64,000 nt of DNA, taken from contig NZ_JACIHE010000002.1 of the NCBI RefSeq assembly GCF_014198245.1, positions 586,275 to 650,274 on the forward strand. The letters are read 5' to 3'. Both the position numbers and the translations under genes were made by a program. The stretch is from Bradyrhizobium sp. cir1 (GTDB taxonomy: Bacteria; Pseudomonadota; Alphaproteobacteria; Rhizobiales; Xanthobacteraceae). This document shows, in pieces, positions 35,644 to 44,360 of the stretch. Positions within the stretch are counted from its first letter, which is position 1. Every line of letters begins with the position of its first letter. A model generated the notes under the pieces. The model was given only the letters and a program-made list of their open reading frames with translations, did not search any database and was not told the origin of the DNA.

Positions 35644-36582
35644 ATGACTACAGCGGCCAATACTTCCGGTGCCAATACTTCAGCTGGATTGCCGGCATCG
35701 GTCGATGCGATGCTCGAACTCTTGACCTCGCGCGGCTATCTGGCCGAGCGGGCGCTGGCGACGGTGACCTACCTGTCGCTGCGCATGGGCAGGCCGCTGT
35801 TTCTGGAAGGCGAGGCCGGCGTCGGCAAGACCGAGATCGCAAAGGTGCTGTCGGCGGCACTGGGGCGGAAGCTGATCCGCCTGCAGTGCTATGAGGGCCT
35901 CGACGTCTCCTCGGCGGTCTACGAATGGAACAGCGCGGCGCAGATGATCGCGATCCGGATGGCGGAAGCCGCCGGCGACACCGATCGCGATCAGCTCTCG
36001 AGCGACATCTTCGCCGATCGCTACATGATCAAGCGGCCGCTGCTCCAGGCGCTGGAGCCCGACGTTGCCGGCCCGCCGGTGCTGCTGATCGACGAGCTCG
36101 ATCGCGCCGACGAGGCGTTCGAAGCCTATCTGCTCGAGATCCTCAGTGACTTCCAGGTGACCATCCCCGAATTCGGCACCGTGAAGGCGCCGCATCCGCC
36201 GATCGTCATCATCACCTCCAATCGCACCCGCGAGATCCACGACGCGCTGAAGCGGCGCTGCCTCTATCACTGGGTCGATTATCCCGCCGCCGAGCGCGAG
36301 CTCGCGATCGTCAAGACGCGCGTGCCCGGCATCTCCGTAAAGCTGTCGCAGCAGGTCGTCCGCTTCGTGCAGGCGCTGCGCAACCAGGACTTCTACAAGT
36401 CGCCCGGTGTCGCCGAGACCATCGACTGGGCCACCGCGCTGTCGGAGCTCGACGCCCGCTCGCTGACGCCGCAAGTGGTCGGCGACACGCTGGGCGCGCT
36501 GCTCAAGTACCAGGACGACATCACCCGCATGCAGGGCGATGCCTTGCAGAAGGTGCTGAAGGAAGCGACGAGCGAGAATTGA
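35644..36582 (+). CDS. coxD: MoxR-type AAA+ ATPase CoxD
   Basis: 312 residues. Walker A GEAGVGKTEIAKVL, Walker B VLLIDELDRADEAFEAYLLE, sensor 1 VIITSNRTREIHDALKRRC. CoxD-type MoxR proteins help build the [CuSMoO2] centre of CODH or mature the enzyme. The poly-Thr/Ala N-terminus is variable in the family. It precedes coxE, with repeat copy 4 between them. Confidence 0.92.
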   Translation: MTTAANTSGANTSAGLPASVDAMLELLTSRGYLAERALATVTYLSLRMGRPLFLEGEAGVGKTEIAKVLSAALGRKLIRLQCYEGLDVSSAVYEWNSAAQMIAIRMAEAAGDTDRDQLSSDIFADRYMIKRPLLQALEPDVAGPPVLLIDELDRADEAFEAYLLEILSDFQVTIPEFGTVKAPHPPIVIITSNRTREIHDALKRRCLYHWVDYPAAERELAIVKTRVPGISVKLSQQVVRFVQALRNQDFYKSPGVAETIDWATALSELDARSLTPQVVGDTLGALLKYQDDITRMQGDALQKVLKEATSEN

Positions 36583-36602
36583 TCTCGCGTCAAATTGAGC
36601 TC

Positions 36603-36699
36603 GTCATTCCGGGGCGCGCGTAGCGCGAGCCCGGAATCCATAACCACGATCGGGAGTATGGATTCCGGGCTCGCGCCAAGGGGCGCGCCCCGGAATGAC
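36603..36699. repeat. Palindromic intergenic repeat, copy 4
   Basis: GTCATTCCGGGG ... CCCCGGAATGAC between coxD and coxE. Sub-family B: GAGCCCGGAATCCAT and a mirror ATGGATTCCGGGCTCGC, also seen in copy 7. Confidence 0.85.
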
Positions 36700-36717
36700 G
36701 GCTGAGAGTGTAGATCG

Positions 36718-37920
36718 ATGGCCATCAACCACCTTGCCCCCGAGCAGACCGAGCAGTTCGCCGACAACATCGTCGGCTTCGCCCGCGCATTGCGCTCCGC
36801 CGGCATGCCGGTCGGGCCGGGCGCCGTCATCGATGCCATGAGCGCGCTGCAGGTGATCGACATCGGCAACCGCTCCGATGTCTTCACCACGCTGGAGGCG
36901 ATCTTCGTCAAGCGCCATGAGCATGCGCTGATCTTCAAGCAGGCCTTCAACCTGTTCTTCCGCGCCTCGGAAGAATGGAAGCACATGCTGGATTCGGTGC
37001 CGCTGCCGGAGCAGGCCAAGAAGAAGCCGCAGGCCGGCGCCCGCCGCGTCCAGGAGGCGATGTCGCAGCCGCGCATGACCGAGACGCCGCAGCACCAGGA
37101 GCAGGATTTGCGCCTGTCGGTTTCCGACAAGGAGATCCTTCAGAAGAAGGATTTTGCGCAGATGAGCGCGGCGGAGATCACCGAGGCGCTTCATGCCGTC
37201 GAGCGGATGCACCTGCCGCAGGCCGAGCTCCTGACGCGCCGGCATCGGCCTGATGCGCGCGGCCTGCGCCTCGACCTGCGCCGCACGCTGCGCGCCTCTT
37301 TACGCACCGGCGGCGACATCATCGACATCCATCGCCTCGGGCGGATCGAGAAGCCGGCGCCGATCGTGGCGCTGCTCGATATCTCGGGCTCGATGAGCGA
37401 ATACACCCGCCTGTTCCTGCATTTCCTGCATGCGATCACGGATGCGCGAAAACGCGTCTCGGTGTTCCTGTTCGGCACGCGCCTCACCAACGTCACCCGC
37501 GCGCTGCGCCAGCGCGATCCCGACGAGGCGCTGGCGAGCTGCTCGGCCTCGGTCGAGGACTGGGCCGGTGGCACACGGATCTCGGCCTCGCTGCACAACT
37601 TCAACAAATTGTGGGCGCGGCGGGTGCTGAGCCAGGGCGCCATCGTGCTTCTGATCTCCGACGGGCTGGAGCGGGAGGCCGATTCCAGGCTCGCCTTCGA
37701 GATGGACCGGTTGCACCGGTCCTGCCGGCGGCTGATCTGGCTCAATCCGCTGTTGCGGTTCGGCGGCTTCGAGGCCAAGGCCCAGGGCATCAAAATGATG
37801 CTTCCGCACGTTGACGAATTCCGGCCCGTGCATAATTTGAGTTCGATCCAGGAGCTGATCACGACGCTCTCCCGGCCGCTGCCGCCGCACCACCGCAGCC
37901 TGATCCGCTCCGCAGCTTGA
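36718..37920 (+). CDS. coxE: VWA-domain protein CoxE
   Basis: 400 residues. MIDAS motif VALLDISGSMSEYTRLF (DxSxS) about residues 218-235 in a von Willebrand A domain; the N-terminal half is helical. CoxE acts with the CoxD ATPase in maturing molybdenum hydroxylases. ATG 36718 starts just after repeat copy 4. The next gene begins nine bases after the stop. Confidence 0.92.
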   Translation: MAINHLAPEQTEQFADNIVGFARALRSAGMPVGPGAVIDAMSALQVIDIGNRSDVFTTLEAIFVKRHEHALIFKQAFNLFFRASEEWKHMLDSVPLPEQAKKKPQAGARRVQEAMSQPRMTETPQHQEQDLRLSVSDKEILQKKDFAQMSAAEITEALHAVERMHLPQAELLTRRHRPDARGLRLDLRRTLRASLRTGGDIIDIHRLGRIEKPAPIVALLDISGSMSEYTRLFLHFLHAITDARKRVSVFLFGTRLTNVTRALRQRDPDEALASCSASVEDWAGGTRISASLHNFNKLWARRVLSQGAIVLLISDGLEREADSRLAFEMDRLHRSCRRLIWLNPLLRFGGFEAKAQGIKMMLPHVDEFRPVHNLSSIQELITTLSRPLPPHHRSLIRSAA

Positions 37921-37929
37921 GAGGCCACC

Positions 37930-38253
37930 ATGCTCGATCGCGACGAGGACATTCTGAAGGCGGCGGAGGACTGGCAGAAGGCCGGCCGTGGCGTCGCGCT
38001 GGCGACCGTTGTCGAGACCTGGGGCTCGGCCCCGCGCCCGGCGGGCTCGAGCCTCGTCATCAATGACGAGGGCACGTTCCTGGGCTCGGTCTCCGGCGGC
38101 TGCGTCGAGGGCGCCGTGGTCACCGAGGCCATGGACGTGATCGAGAGCGGCAAGCCAAAAATGCTGGAGTTCGGCGTCGCCGACGAGACCGCCTGGAACG
38201 TCGGGCTGTCCTGTGGCGGCACCATCCGCGTCTTCGTCGAGAAGGTTGGCTAG
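37930..38253 (+). CDS. XdhC/CoxI N-terminal domain protein
   Basis: 107 residues, only the XdhC_CoxI domain: GVALATVVETWGSAPRPAGS, SGGCVEGAVVTEAM and LSCGGTIRVFVE. In XdhC and CoxI this domain is normally fused to a Rossmann domain; here the two are separate genes with a 2-bp gap. XdhC-type proteins load and sulfurate the molybdenum cofactor. The two cysteines (SGGC, LSCGG) are family-conserved. Confidence 0.9.
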   Translation: MLDRDEDILKAAEDWQKAGRGVALATVVETWGSAPRPAGSSLVINDEGTFLGSVSGGCVEGAVVTEAMDVIESGKPKMLEFGVADETAWNVGLSCGGTIRVFVEKVG

Positions 38254-38255
38254 CC

Positions 38256-38957
38256 GTGAAGCTCGCGATCCTGCACGAACTCAACGCCGAGCGCGCCGCG
38301 CGCCGGCCGGTGATCCTGGTCACCGACACCGAGACCGGCGAGCAGCGCCTGGTGAAGGCAGCGGATTTCGCCAAGGACCCGCTGCGCGCCGAATTGGACA
38401 AGCAGCTCCGCATGGGCAAGAGCGCCAATGTCGAGGCCGGCGGCAAGAAGCTGTTCCTCAACGTCTACGCGCCGACTGCAAAGCTCGTCATCGTCGGCGC
38501 GGTTCATATCAGCCAGGCCTTGGCGCCGCTGGCGCGCTCGCTCGGCTATGACGCCACCGTCGTCGATCCCCGCACGGCGTTTGCCAGCGCCGAGCGCTTC
38601 CCCGATATTCCATTGATCGCCGAATGGCCCGACACCGCGCTGCCGCCGCTCAATGTCGACGCCTATACGGCGTTCGTCGCGGTGACGCACGATCCCAAGA
38701 TCGACGATCCCGCGTTGCTGCACGCCTTCGAGCGCAACTGCTTCTATATCGGCGCGCTCGGCTCGCGGAAGACGCATGCCAAGCGCGGTGACCGGTTGCG
38801 GGCGCAGGGCGCCAAGGAAAGCGACATCGCGCGCATCCACGCGCCGATTGGCCTCGCGATCGGCGCGGTCTCGCCGTCCGAGATCGCGGTGGCGATCATG
38901 GCCGAGATCACGGCTGTGCTCCGCCTGCCTCCCAAAGAAAAAGAAGAAGCGGCATGA
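38256..38957 (+). CDS. XdhC C-terminal Rossmann domain protein
   Basis: 233 residues. The N-terminal part is short; a Rossmann-like XdhC_C domain follows (KLVIVGAVHISQALAPLARS, then VVDPRTAFASAERF, GALGSRKTHAKRGDRL, and IHAPIGLAIGAVSPSEIAVA). It is the second half of a split XdhC. Overlaps the next gene by four bases, so coupling is tight. Confidence 0.9.
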   Translation: MKLAILHELNAERAARRPVILVTDTETGEQRLVKAADFAKDPLRAELDKQLRMGKSANVEAGGKKLFLNVYAPTAKLVIVGAVHISQALAPLARSLGYDATVVDPRTAFASAERFPDIPLIAEWPDTALPPLNVDAYTAFVAVTHDPKIDDPALLHAFERNCFYIGALGSRKTHAKRGDRLRAQGAKESDIARIHAPIGLAIGAVSPSEIAVAIMAEITAVLRLPPKEKEEAA

Positions 38958-40558
38958 AGTTCGGCCCGGCGAGCCCCAAGGATGCGATCGGCGGGGTGAC
39001 CGTCCACACCCTGCGTCAGGGACCGCTGGTGCTGAAGAAGGGCACGACCATTGGACCTGCCGAGGTCGACGCGCTCACGCGCGCCGGCATCAAGGACATC
39101 GTCGTGGTGCGGATGGAGGCGGGCGACGTCTCCGAGGACGTCGCGGCCGCCAGCATTGCGCTTGCCGTCGGCGGCGAGGGCATCCATGTCGAGCGCGCCT
39201 TCACCGGCCGCGCCAATCTGTTCGCCGCGCAGCCGGGCGTGCTGGTGATCGACCGCGCCGCGGTCGACCGCATCAACAATATCGACGAGGCCATCACCTT
39301 TGCGACGCTCACCGCCTACAAGCCGGTGGTCGAGGGCGAGATGGTCGGCACCGTCAAGATCATCCCGTTCGGTGTCGCGGGCAGCTTGCGCGATGCCGCG
39401 GTGAAGGCCGCGGGCAAGGACGTGCTCAGAATCGCGCCTTACGTCATCAAGCGCGTCGGCGTGGTCTCGACGCTGCTGCCGGGCCTGTCCTCCAAGGTGG
39501 TCGACAAGACCCTGCGCGTCACCGCCGAGCGGCTCGCGCCGGCCGGCGCCAGCATCATCGCCGAGCGGCGGGTCCAGCACGACGAGCGCGCACTGTCGGC
39601 CGCGATCAAGGAATTGCTGGCGCTGGGCGCCGAGCTTGTCATCGTGTTCGGGGCGTCCGCGATCGCCGACCGCCGCGATGTCATCCCCGCGGCCGTCACC
39701 GGGATCGGCGGCGAGATCGAGCATTTCGGCATGCCGGTCGATCCCGGCAATCTGCTGCTGATTGCTCGCGCGGGCGATGTGCCGGTGCTGGGCGCGCCGG
39801 GCTGCGCGCGCTCGCCGGTCGAGAACGGTTTTGACTGGGTCTTGATGCGGCTCCTCGCCGGCATCAAGGTGACGCGGTCCGAGTTGATGGGCATGGGCGT
39901 CGGCGGCCTCTTGATGGAGATCGTGACGCGGCCGCAGCCGCGCGCACAGCCGGAGACCGAGGGCAACAGCCAGGTCGCGGCCATCGTGCTCGCGGCCGGC
40001 CGTTCCACCCGCATGGGTGGGCCGAACAAGCTGCTCGCCGAGCTCGACGGCAAGAAGCTGGTGCGGATCGCGACCGAGCAGGCGCTCGCCTCAAAAGCAT
40101 CCGAGGTGATCGTCGTCACCGGCCATCAGACCGAGCTGGTCGAGCAGGCGCTGCAAGGCCTGAAGGTGCGCTTCGTCAAGAATCCGGATTTCGCCGGCGG
40201 CATCGCAAGCTCGGTGAAGGCCGGCATCGCCGCCGTGCCCGAGACCTGCGATGGCGCCCTGGTTTGCCTCGGCGACATGCCGCTGATCGACGCCGGCCTG
40301 ATCGATCGCCTGATCGACAGTTTTGCGCCGGACCGCGGCAATCTCATCGTCGTGCCCGTCAGCGAAGGCCGCCGCGGCAATCCCGTGCTGTGGTCGCGCC
40401 GCTTCTTCAAGGAGTTGATGACGCTCGACGGCGACGTCGGCGCGCGGCATCTGATCGCCAAGCACACCGAGGCGGTCGCCGAGGTGCCGGTGGACGGCGA
40501 GAGCGCCTTCCTCGACATCGACACGCCGCAGGCGCTGGAGGCAGCAAGACAAGGGTGA
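38954..40558 (+). CDS. MoeA-like / MobA-like molybdenum cofactor fusion protein
   Basis: 534 residues. N-terminal molybdopterin-binding region about 1-325 (VIVFGASAIADRRDVIPAAV, then GAPGCARSPVENGFDWVLMR). C-terminal nucleotidyltransferase domain about 340-534 with AAIVLAAGRSTRMGGPNKLL and CLGDMPLIDAGLIDRLI, like MocA, which adds CMP to the cofactor. It would supply the cytosine dinucleotide form used by CODH-like enzymes. It is the last gene of the cluster, convergent with LIV operon 2. Confidence 0.9.
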   Translation: MKFGPASPKDAIGGVTVHTLRQGPLVLKKGTTIGPAEVDALTRAGIKDIVVVRMEAGDVSEDVAAASIALAVGGEGIHVERAFTGRANLFAAQPGVLVIDRAAVDRINNIDEAITFATLTAYKPVVEGEMVGTVKIIPFGVAGSLRDAAVKAAGKDVLRIAPYVIKRVGVVSTLLPGLSSKVVDKTLRVTAERLAPAGASIIAERRVQHDERALSAAIKELLALGAELVIVFGASAIADRRDVIPAAVTGIGGEIEHFGMPVDPGNLLLIARAGDVPVLGAPGCARSPVENGFDWVLMRLLAGIKVTRSELMGMGVGGLLMEIVTRPQPRAQPETEGNSQVAAIVLAAGRSTRMGGPNKLLAELDGKKLVRIATEQALASKASEVIVVTGHQTELVEQALQGLKVRFVKNPDFAGGIASSVKAGIAAVPETCDGALVCLGDMPLIDAGLIDRLIDSFAPDRGNLIVVPVSEGRRGNPVLWSRRFFKELMTLDGDVGARHLIAKHTEAVAEVPVDGESAFLDIDTPQALEAARQG

Positions 40559-40595
40559 GCCGGCGCCAAACGTTCCGCTCGCGGGCAGCGCAAGC

Positions 40596-41300
40596 TCAGA
40601 CTTCCAGCCAATCCTGACGCACCCTGGCGTCGGAGTTGAACTCGGGCACGGTCCCCTCGAATACGATCCGGCCATGGCCCATCACGTAAAGGCGATGGCT
40701 GATCTTGAGCGCAATCGTCAACTTCTGTTCGACCAGAAGGATGGAAATGCCGCGTTCGGCGATCTCCCCGAGGAGCTTGCCCACGAGCTCGACCATCATC
40801 GGCGCAAGCCCTTCCGTCGGCTCATCGATCATGATGAGATCGGGATCGCCCATCAGGGTGCGGCACATGGTCAGCATCTGCTGCTCGCCGCCCGAAAGCA
40901 CGCCCGCCATGGTGTCGGCGCGTTCCTCCAGCCGCGGGAAGACGTTGAACATGTCCTGCATCGACCAGCGGCCGGTCTGCTTGGCCCATTTCTGGCCGAG
41001 CATCAGGTTCTGGCGAACGGTCAGCGAGGGGAATATGTCGCGGTTCTCCGGGACGTAGCCGAGGCCGAGGCGGGCAATCTGGTGCGGCTTCAGCCCGACG
41101 ATCTCCCGGCTCCTGAACCTGACCGATCCGACCGGCGGCACGTCGCCCATGATCGCCTTGATCGTGGTGGACCGTCCGACGCCGTTGCGTCCGAGCAGCG
41201 ACACGATCTCCCCCATGCCAATGTGGAACGTCACGCCATCGAGGATATGGCTCTTGCCGTAATAGGCGTGCAGGTTCTCCACCTCGAGCAGCGCGGTCAT
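40596..41300 (-). CDS. livF: LIV-type ABC ATPase LivF with Arg in Walker A (operon 2)
   Basis: 234 residues. Motif order is normal (signature LSGGEQQMLTMCRTLMG, Walker B LIMIDEPTEGL), but the Walker A reads GRNGVGRST, with Arg43 in place of the lysine that binds ATP phosphates. Arg can sometimes substitute, so the protein may be active or serve as the degenerate half of a LivF/LivG pair. The start ATG 41300 overlaps livG by four bases. Confidence 0.92.
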   Translation of the reverse strand: MTALLEVENLHAYYGKSHILDGVTFHIGMGEIVSLLGRNGVGRSTTIKAIMGDVPPVGSVRFRSREIVGLKPHQIARLGLGYVPENRDIFPSLTVRQNLMLGQKWAKQTGRWSMQDMFNVFPRLEERADTMAGVLSGGEQQMLTMCRTLMGDPDLIMIDEPTEGLAPMMVELVGKLLGEIAERGISILLVEQKLTIALKISHRLYVMGHGRIVFEGTVPEFNSDARVRQDWLEV

Positions 41301-42049
41301 GCGGGCGCCTCCTCTCCCAGGTAGGCCTCTCGCACCGCCCTGTTGGCGCGGATCGCCTGCGGCGTGTCGGAGGCGATGATCTGGCCGTAGACCAGCACGG
41401 AAATGCGGTCGGCGAGCCCGAACACCACGCTCATGTCGTGCTCGACCATGATCAGCGTGCGTCCCTCCGACACCCTCCGGATCAGCGCCACCGCCTGTTC
41501 GGTCTCGGCGTGGCTCATGCCCGCGGTCGGCTCGTCCAGCATGATGACGTCGGCGCCGCCTGCGATCGTGATCCCGATCTCGAGCGCGCGCTGCTCGGCA
41601 TAGGCCAGCACGCCGGCCGGCACGCCGTGGCGCGAGGACAGGGCGATCATCTCCATGATCTCCTCGGCGCGCTCGTTGGCGTCCTTCAGGCGGTCGACAA
41701 AGCGCCAGAACGAATAGCGGTAGCCGAGCGACCACAGCACCGCGCAGCGGATGTTCTCGTAGACCGATAGCTTGGGAAAGATGTTGGTCACCTGGAAGCT
41801 GCGCGACAGGCCCCTGCGATTGATTTCATAAGGCGCCAGCTGCGTGACGTCTTCGCCCTTGAGCCGGATGGATCCCGAAGTCACCCTAAGTCGTCCGCTG
41901 ATCAGGTGGAATAGCGTCGACTTGCCGGCGCCATTCGGTCCGATGATGGCGTGTCGCTCACCCTGATTGATGTCGAGCGTCACTCCTCGGATGATCTCGG
42001 TGGGCCCGAAACTCTTGCGCACGTCCGTGAGCGAGATGGCGGCGGTCAT
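41297..42049 (-). CDS. livG: LIV-type ABC ATPase LivG (operon 2)
   Basis: 250 residues. Canonical Walker A GPNGAGKSTLFHLISG, signature region VLAYAEQRALEIGITIAGG, and Walker B VIMLDEPTAGMSHAETEQAV. Because this partner has a normal lysine, at least one full ATP site is possible in the transporter. Overlaps of four bases on both sides indicate a tightly coupled operon. Confidence 0.93.
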   Translation of the reverse strand: MTAAISLTDVRKSFGPTEIIRGVTLDINQGERHAIIGPNGAGKSTLFHLISGRLRVTSGSIRLKGEDVTQLAPYEINRRGLSRSFQVTNIFPKLSVYENIRCAVLWSLGYRYSFWRFVDRLKDANERAEEIMEMIALSSRHGVPAGVLAYAEQRALEIGITIAGGADVIMLDEPTAGMSHAETEQAVALIRRVSEGRTLIMVEHDMSVVFGLADRISVLVYGQIIASDTPQAIRANRAVREAYLGEEAPA

Positions 42050-43305
42050 GCTGCGGCCTTTCCGCTGCTATCTGCTATGGCGAGGGCCCAGGCGTCTCCC
42101 ACGCGCGGCAATAGCGCCCGCAGACCCAGCGCGCCGCCGATGAAGAGAACCAATGCGGACAGCCATGGCCCGATCTTCGCGCCGTTCATCGCGATCTTGA
42201 ATACCGAGAGCGTCGGGCCCTCGCTCTGCGCCTCGACCAGCATGTGATGGGCCAGTTCGATGAACAGGATGCAGCCAAGTACGAGCGCCGCGAGGGGAAC
42301 GGCGGTGAGCGCGTAGATGGGGACCAGCTTGAAGATGCGCCCGCCGCGCAGTAGCGGACGGTGCAAGGCAAGCCAGCCCGCAATTCCGCCTGGCGCGTAC
42401 ATGACGACGAGGATGAAGAGGAGTCCGAAATAGAGCATCCACGCCTTGGTGATGTCGGACAGCGATATCTGCAGGAAGGTAACGAGCACTGCGCCGATGA
42501 TCGGGCCGACGAAATGGCCGATACCGCCGACGAAGGTCATCAGCAGGACCTGGCCCGAGGTGGCCGCGCCGACCGCCTGCGAGTTCATCAATTCGAAATT
42601 GATTGCGGCCAGGGAGCCAGCGACGCCCGCGAAAACGGCGGACAGCACAAAGGCCTGGAAGCGCACACGCTGGGTGGAATAGCCGATGAATTCGGCGCGC
42701 TCGGGATTATCGCGCACGGCGTTGCACATGCGGCCGAACGGCGTGCGCGTGATGGCGTACATCAGGATGATGCAGACAAGGCACCAGAAGGCGATGAGGT
42801 AGTACACCTGGATCTGCGGGCCGAACTTGTAGCCAAGGAACGGCGCGAGCTTGGCGCGGTTGGCCGCGATGCCTTCCTCGCCGCCGAAGAACGAGTGCAG
42901 GACGAGTGCGAAGGCCGCAACGAGCTCACCGAGGCCAAGCGAGATCATCGCGAACACCGTGCCGGCGCGGCGTGTCGACACGGCACCGAATATCAGCCCG
43001 AAGAACAGTCCCGCGGCCGCCCCGATCAGCGGCACTGCCGGCAGCGGGACGGGGAGTTTGTTGGCCGCAATCAGGTTCATGGCGTGGACGGCGCAAAACC
43101 CGGCAAGGCCATAATACACTGCATGTCCGAACGAGAGCAGCCCGGTCTGGCCGAGCAGCATGTTGTAGGACAGCGCGAAGATGATCATAACGCCCATCAG
43201 GCTCATCATGGTGAGCGCCACGCCCGAAGAAAACACGTAGGGCGCGACTGCGAGGCCCGCCGCCAGCGCGACGAAGGCGAGGAGGATACGGACGCCGCCC
43301 ATCAT
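42046..43305 (-). CDS. livM: LIV-type ABC permease LivM (operon 2)
   Basis: 419 residues with about ten membrane helices. LivM features: LLGQTGLLSFGHAVYYGLAG and the ATPase-contact stretch NAVRDNPERAEFIGYSTQRV. A C-terminal region of about 100 residues contains two more helices (ALVLGCILFIELAHHML, ALVLFIGGALGLRALLPR) beyond the usual core. Overlaps livG and livH by four bases. Confidence 0.92.
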   Translation of the reverse strand: MMGGVRILLAFVALAAGLAVAPYVFSSGVALTMMSLMGVMIIFALSYNMLLGQTGLLSFGHAVYYGLAGFCAVHAMNLIAANKLPVPLPAVPLIGAAAGLFFGLIFGAVSTRRAGTVFAMISLGLGELVAAFALVLHSFFGGEEGIAANRAKLAPFLGYKFGPQIQVYYLIAFWCLVCIILMYAITRTPFGRMCNAVRDNPERAEFIGYSTQRVRFQAFVLSAVFAGVAGSLAAINFELMNSQAVGAATSGQVLLMTFVGGIGHFVGPIIGAVLVTFLQISLSDITKAWMLYFGLLFILVVMYAPGGIAGWLALHRPLLRGGRIFKLVPIYALTAVPLAALVLGCILFIELAHHMLVEAQSEGPTLSVFKIAMNGAKIGPWLSALVLFIGGALGLRALLPRVGDAWALAIADSSGKAAA

Positions 43306-44237
43306 GTTTCCCTGGTTCCGAACAATCCCCTGGGCCTGAAGATCAGAACCAGCACCAGGAGGAGATAGGGCAGGACCGGCGCGATCTGGGCCAGCGGCGT
43401 CCGGCCGAGCTCGCCGAACAGCGAGGCGGCGGAGGAGCCGATCGCGTCGGCAAGCGAAACGTTGATCGCGACCGCGAAGGTCTGGACCAGGCCGATCAGG
43501 AGTGAGGCGACAAAGGCGCCGCCGAGCGAGCCGAGGCCGCCCACGACGATCACCACGAACAGGATCGGCCCCAGCAGCGCCGCCATCGAGGGCTGCGTGA
43601 CGAGCGCGGGTCCCGCGATGACGCCGGCAAGGCCGGCGAGGCCTGCGCCGACGCCGAAGACCATCATGAAGACCTGTGGAACGTTATGGCCGAGCATCGC
43701 GACCATGTTCGGATGCGTCAGCGCCGCCTGGATGATGAGTCCGACGCGGGTGCGCTTGAGGATGACCAGCAGGAATACGAACATCGCCACCGCCGTCGCC
43801 AGCATGAAGATGCGGTAGGCGGGATAGGTCGTGTCGAACAGGCGGAAGGCGACGAAATCAAGCGACGGCGGCACCCGATAGTCCACCGGCAGCTTGCCCC
43901 AGATCATGTTGACCAGTTCCTCGATCACGAAGGCGAGGCCGAAGGTGAATAGCAATTCGGCCACGTGGCCGAACCGGTGAACCCGTCGCAGGCCATAGCG
44001 CTCGATCAGGCCGCCAATGACGCCGACCAGCACCGGCGCGACGAGGAAACCCGGCCAGAAGCCGATGCGGCGGGAGATCTCGAAGCCGAAATAGGCTCCG
44101 ATCATGTAGAAGCTGGCATGCGCGAAATTGAGCACGCCCATCATGGAGAAGATGAGCGTCAATCCGCTCGCCATCATGAACAGCAGCATGCCGTAGAGCA
44201 CGCCGTTCAAGGTCGAGAATGTAATGAGTTCGAGCAT
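43302..44237 (-). CDS. livH: LIV-type ABC permease LivH (operon 2)
   Basis: 311 residues, about eight helices. Typical LivH text: STLNGVLYGMLLFMMASGLT, FSMMGVLNFAHASFYMIGAY and VVIVVGGLGSLGGAFVASLL. The ATG at 44237 is chosen; a longer frame upstream runs through the intergenic hairpin and lacks hydrophobic start features. It is the first membrane gene after the binding protein, which lies 123 bp upstream. Confidence 0.92.
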   Translation of the reverse strand: MLELITFSTLNGVLYGMLLFMMASGLTLIFSMMGVLNFAHASFYMIGAYFGFEISRRIGFWPGFLVAPVLVGVIGGLIERYGLRRVHRFGHVAELLFTFGLAFVIEELVNMIWGKLPVDYRVPPSLDFVAFRLFDTTYPAYRIFMLATAVAMFVFLLVILKRTRVGLIIQAALTHPNMVAMLGHNVPQVFMMVFGVGAGLAGLAGVIAGPALVTQPSMAALLGPILFVVIVVGGLGSLGGAFVASLLIGLVQTFAVAINVSLADAIGSSAASLFGELGRTPLAQIAPVLPYLLLVLVLIFRPRGLFGTRET

Positions 44238-44288
44238 TGGCAGTCCGAAAGGCCCCCGCCGGGGGAGGGGTACGCTGCCACACCGCAG

Positions 44289-44314
44289 CCGAGGTCGATT
44301 GTGGTCGACCTCGG
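44289..44314 (-). terminator. Intercistronic hairpin between binding protein and permease
   Basis: CCGAGGTCGA-TTGTGG-TCGACCTCGG, a perfect 10-bp stem. No T-run follows, so it is more likely an mRNA stabiliser or partial attenuator that keeps the binding protein in excess over the permease. A second small hairpin CCCCCGCCGGGGG lies at 44253-44265. Confidence 0.6.
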
Positions 44315-44360
44315 TGAGTTTCGGCAAGGCAGCGCTGACGGTATTGTTCAGCGAGGAATG

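Noticed and set aside
37930..38957. XdhC pair as a frameshifted gene
   Set aside because: Both genes have complete domains, starts and stops, with a two-base gap and no sign of lost sequence.
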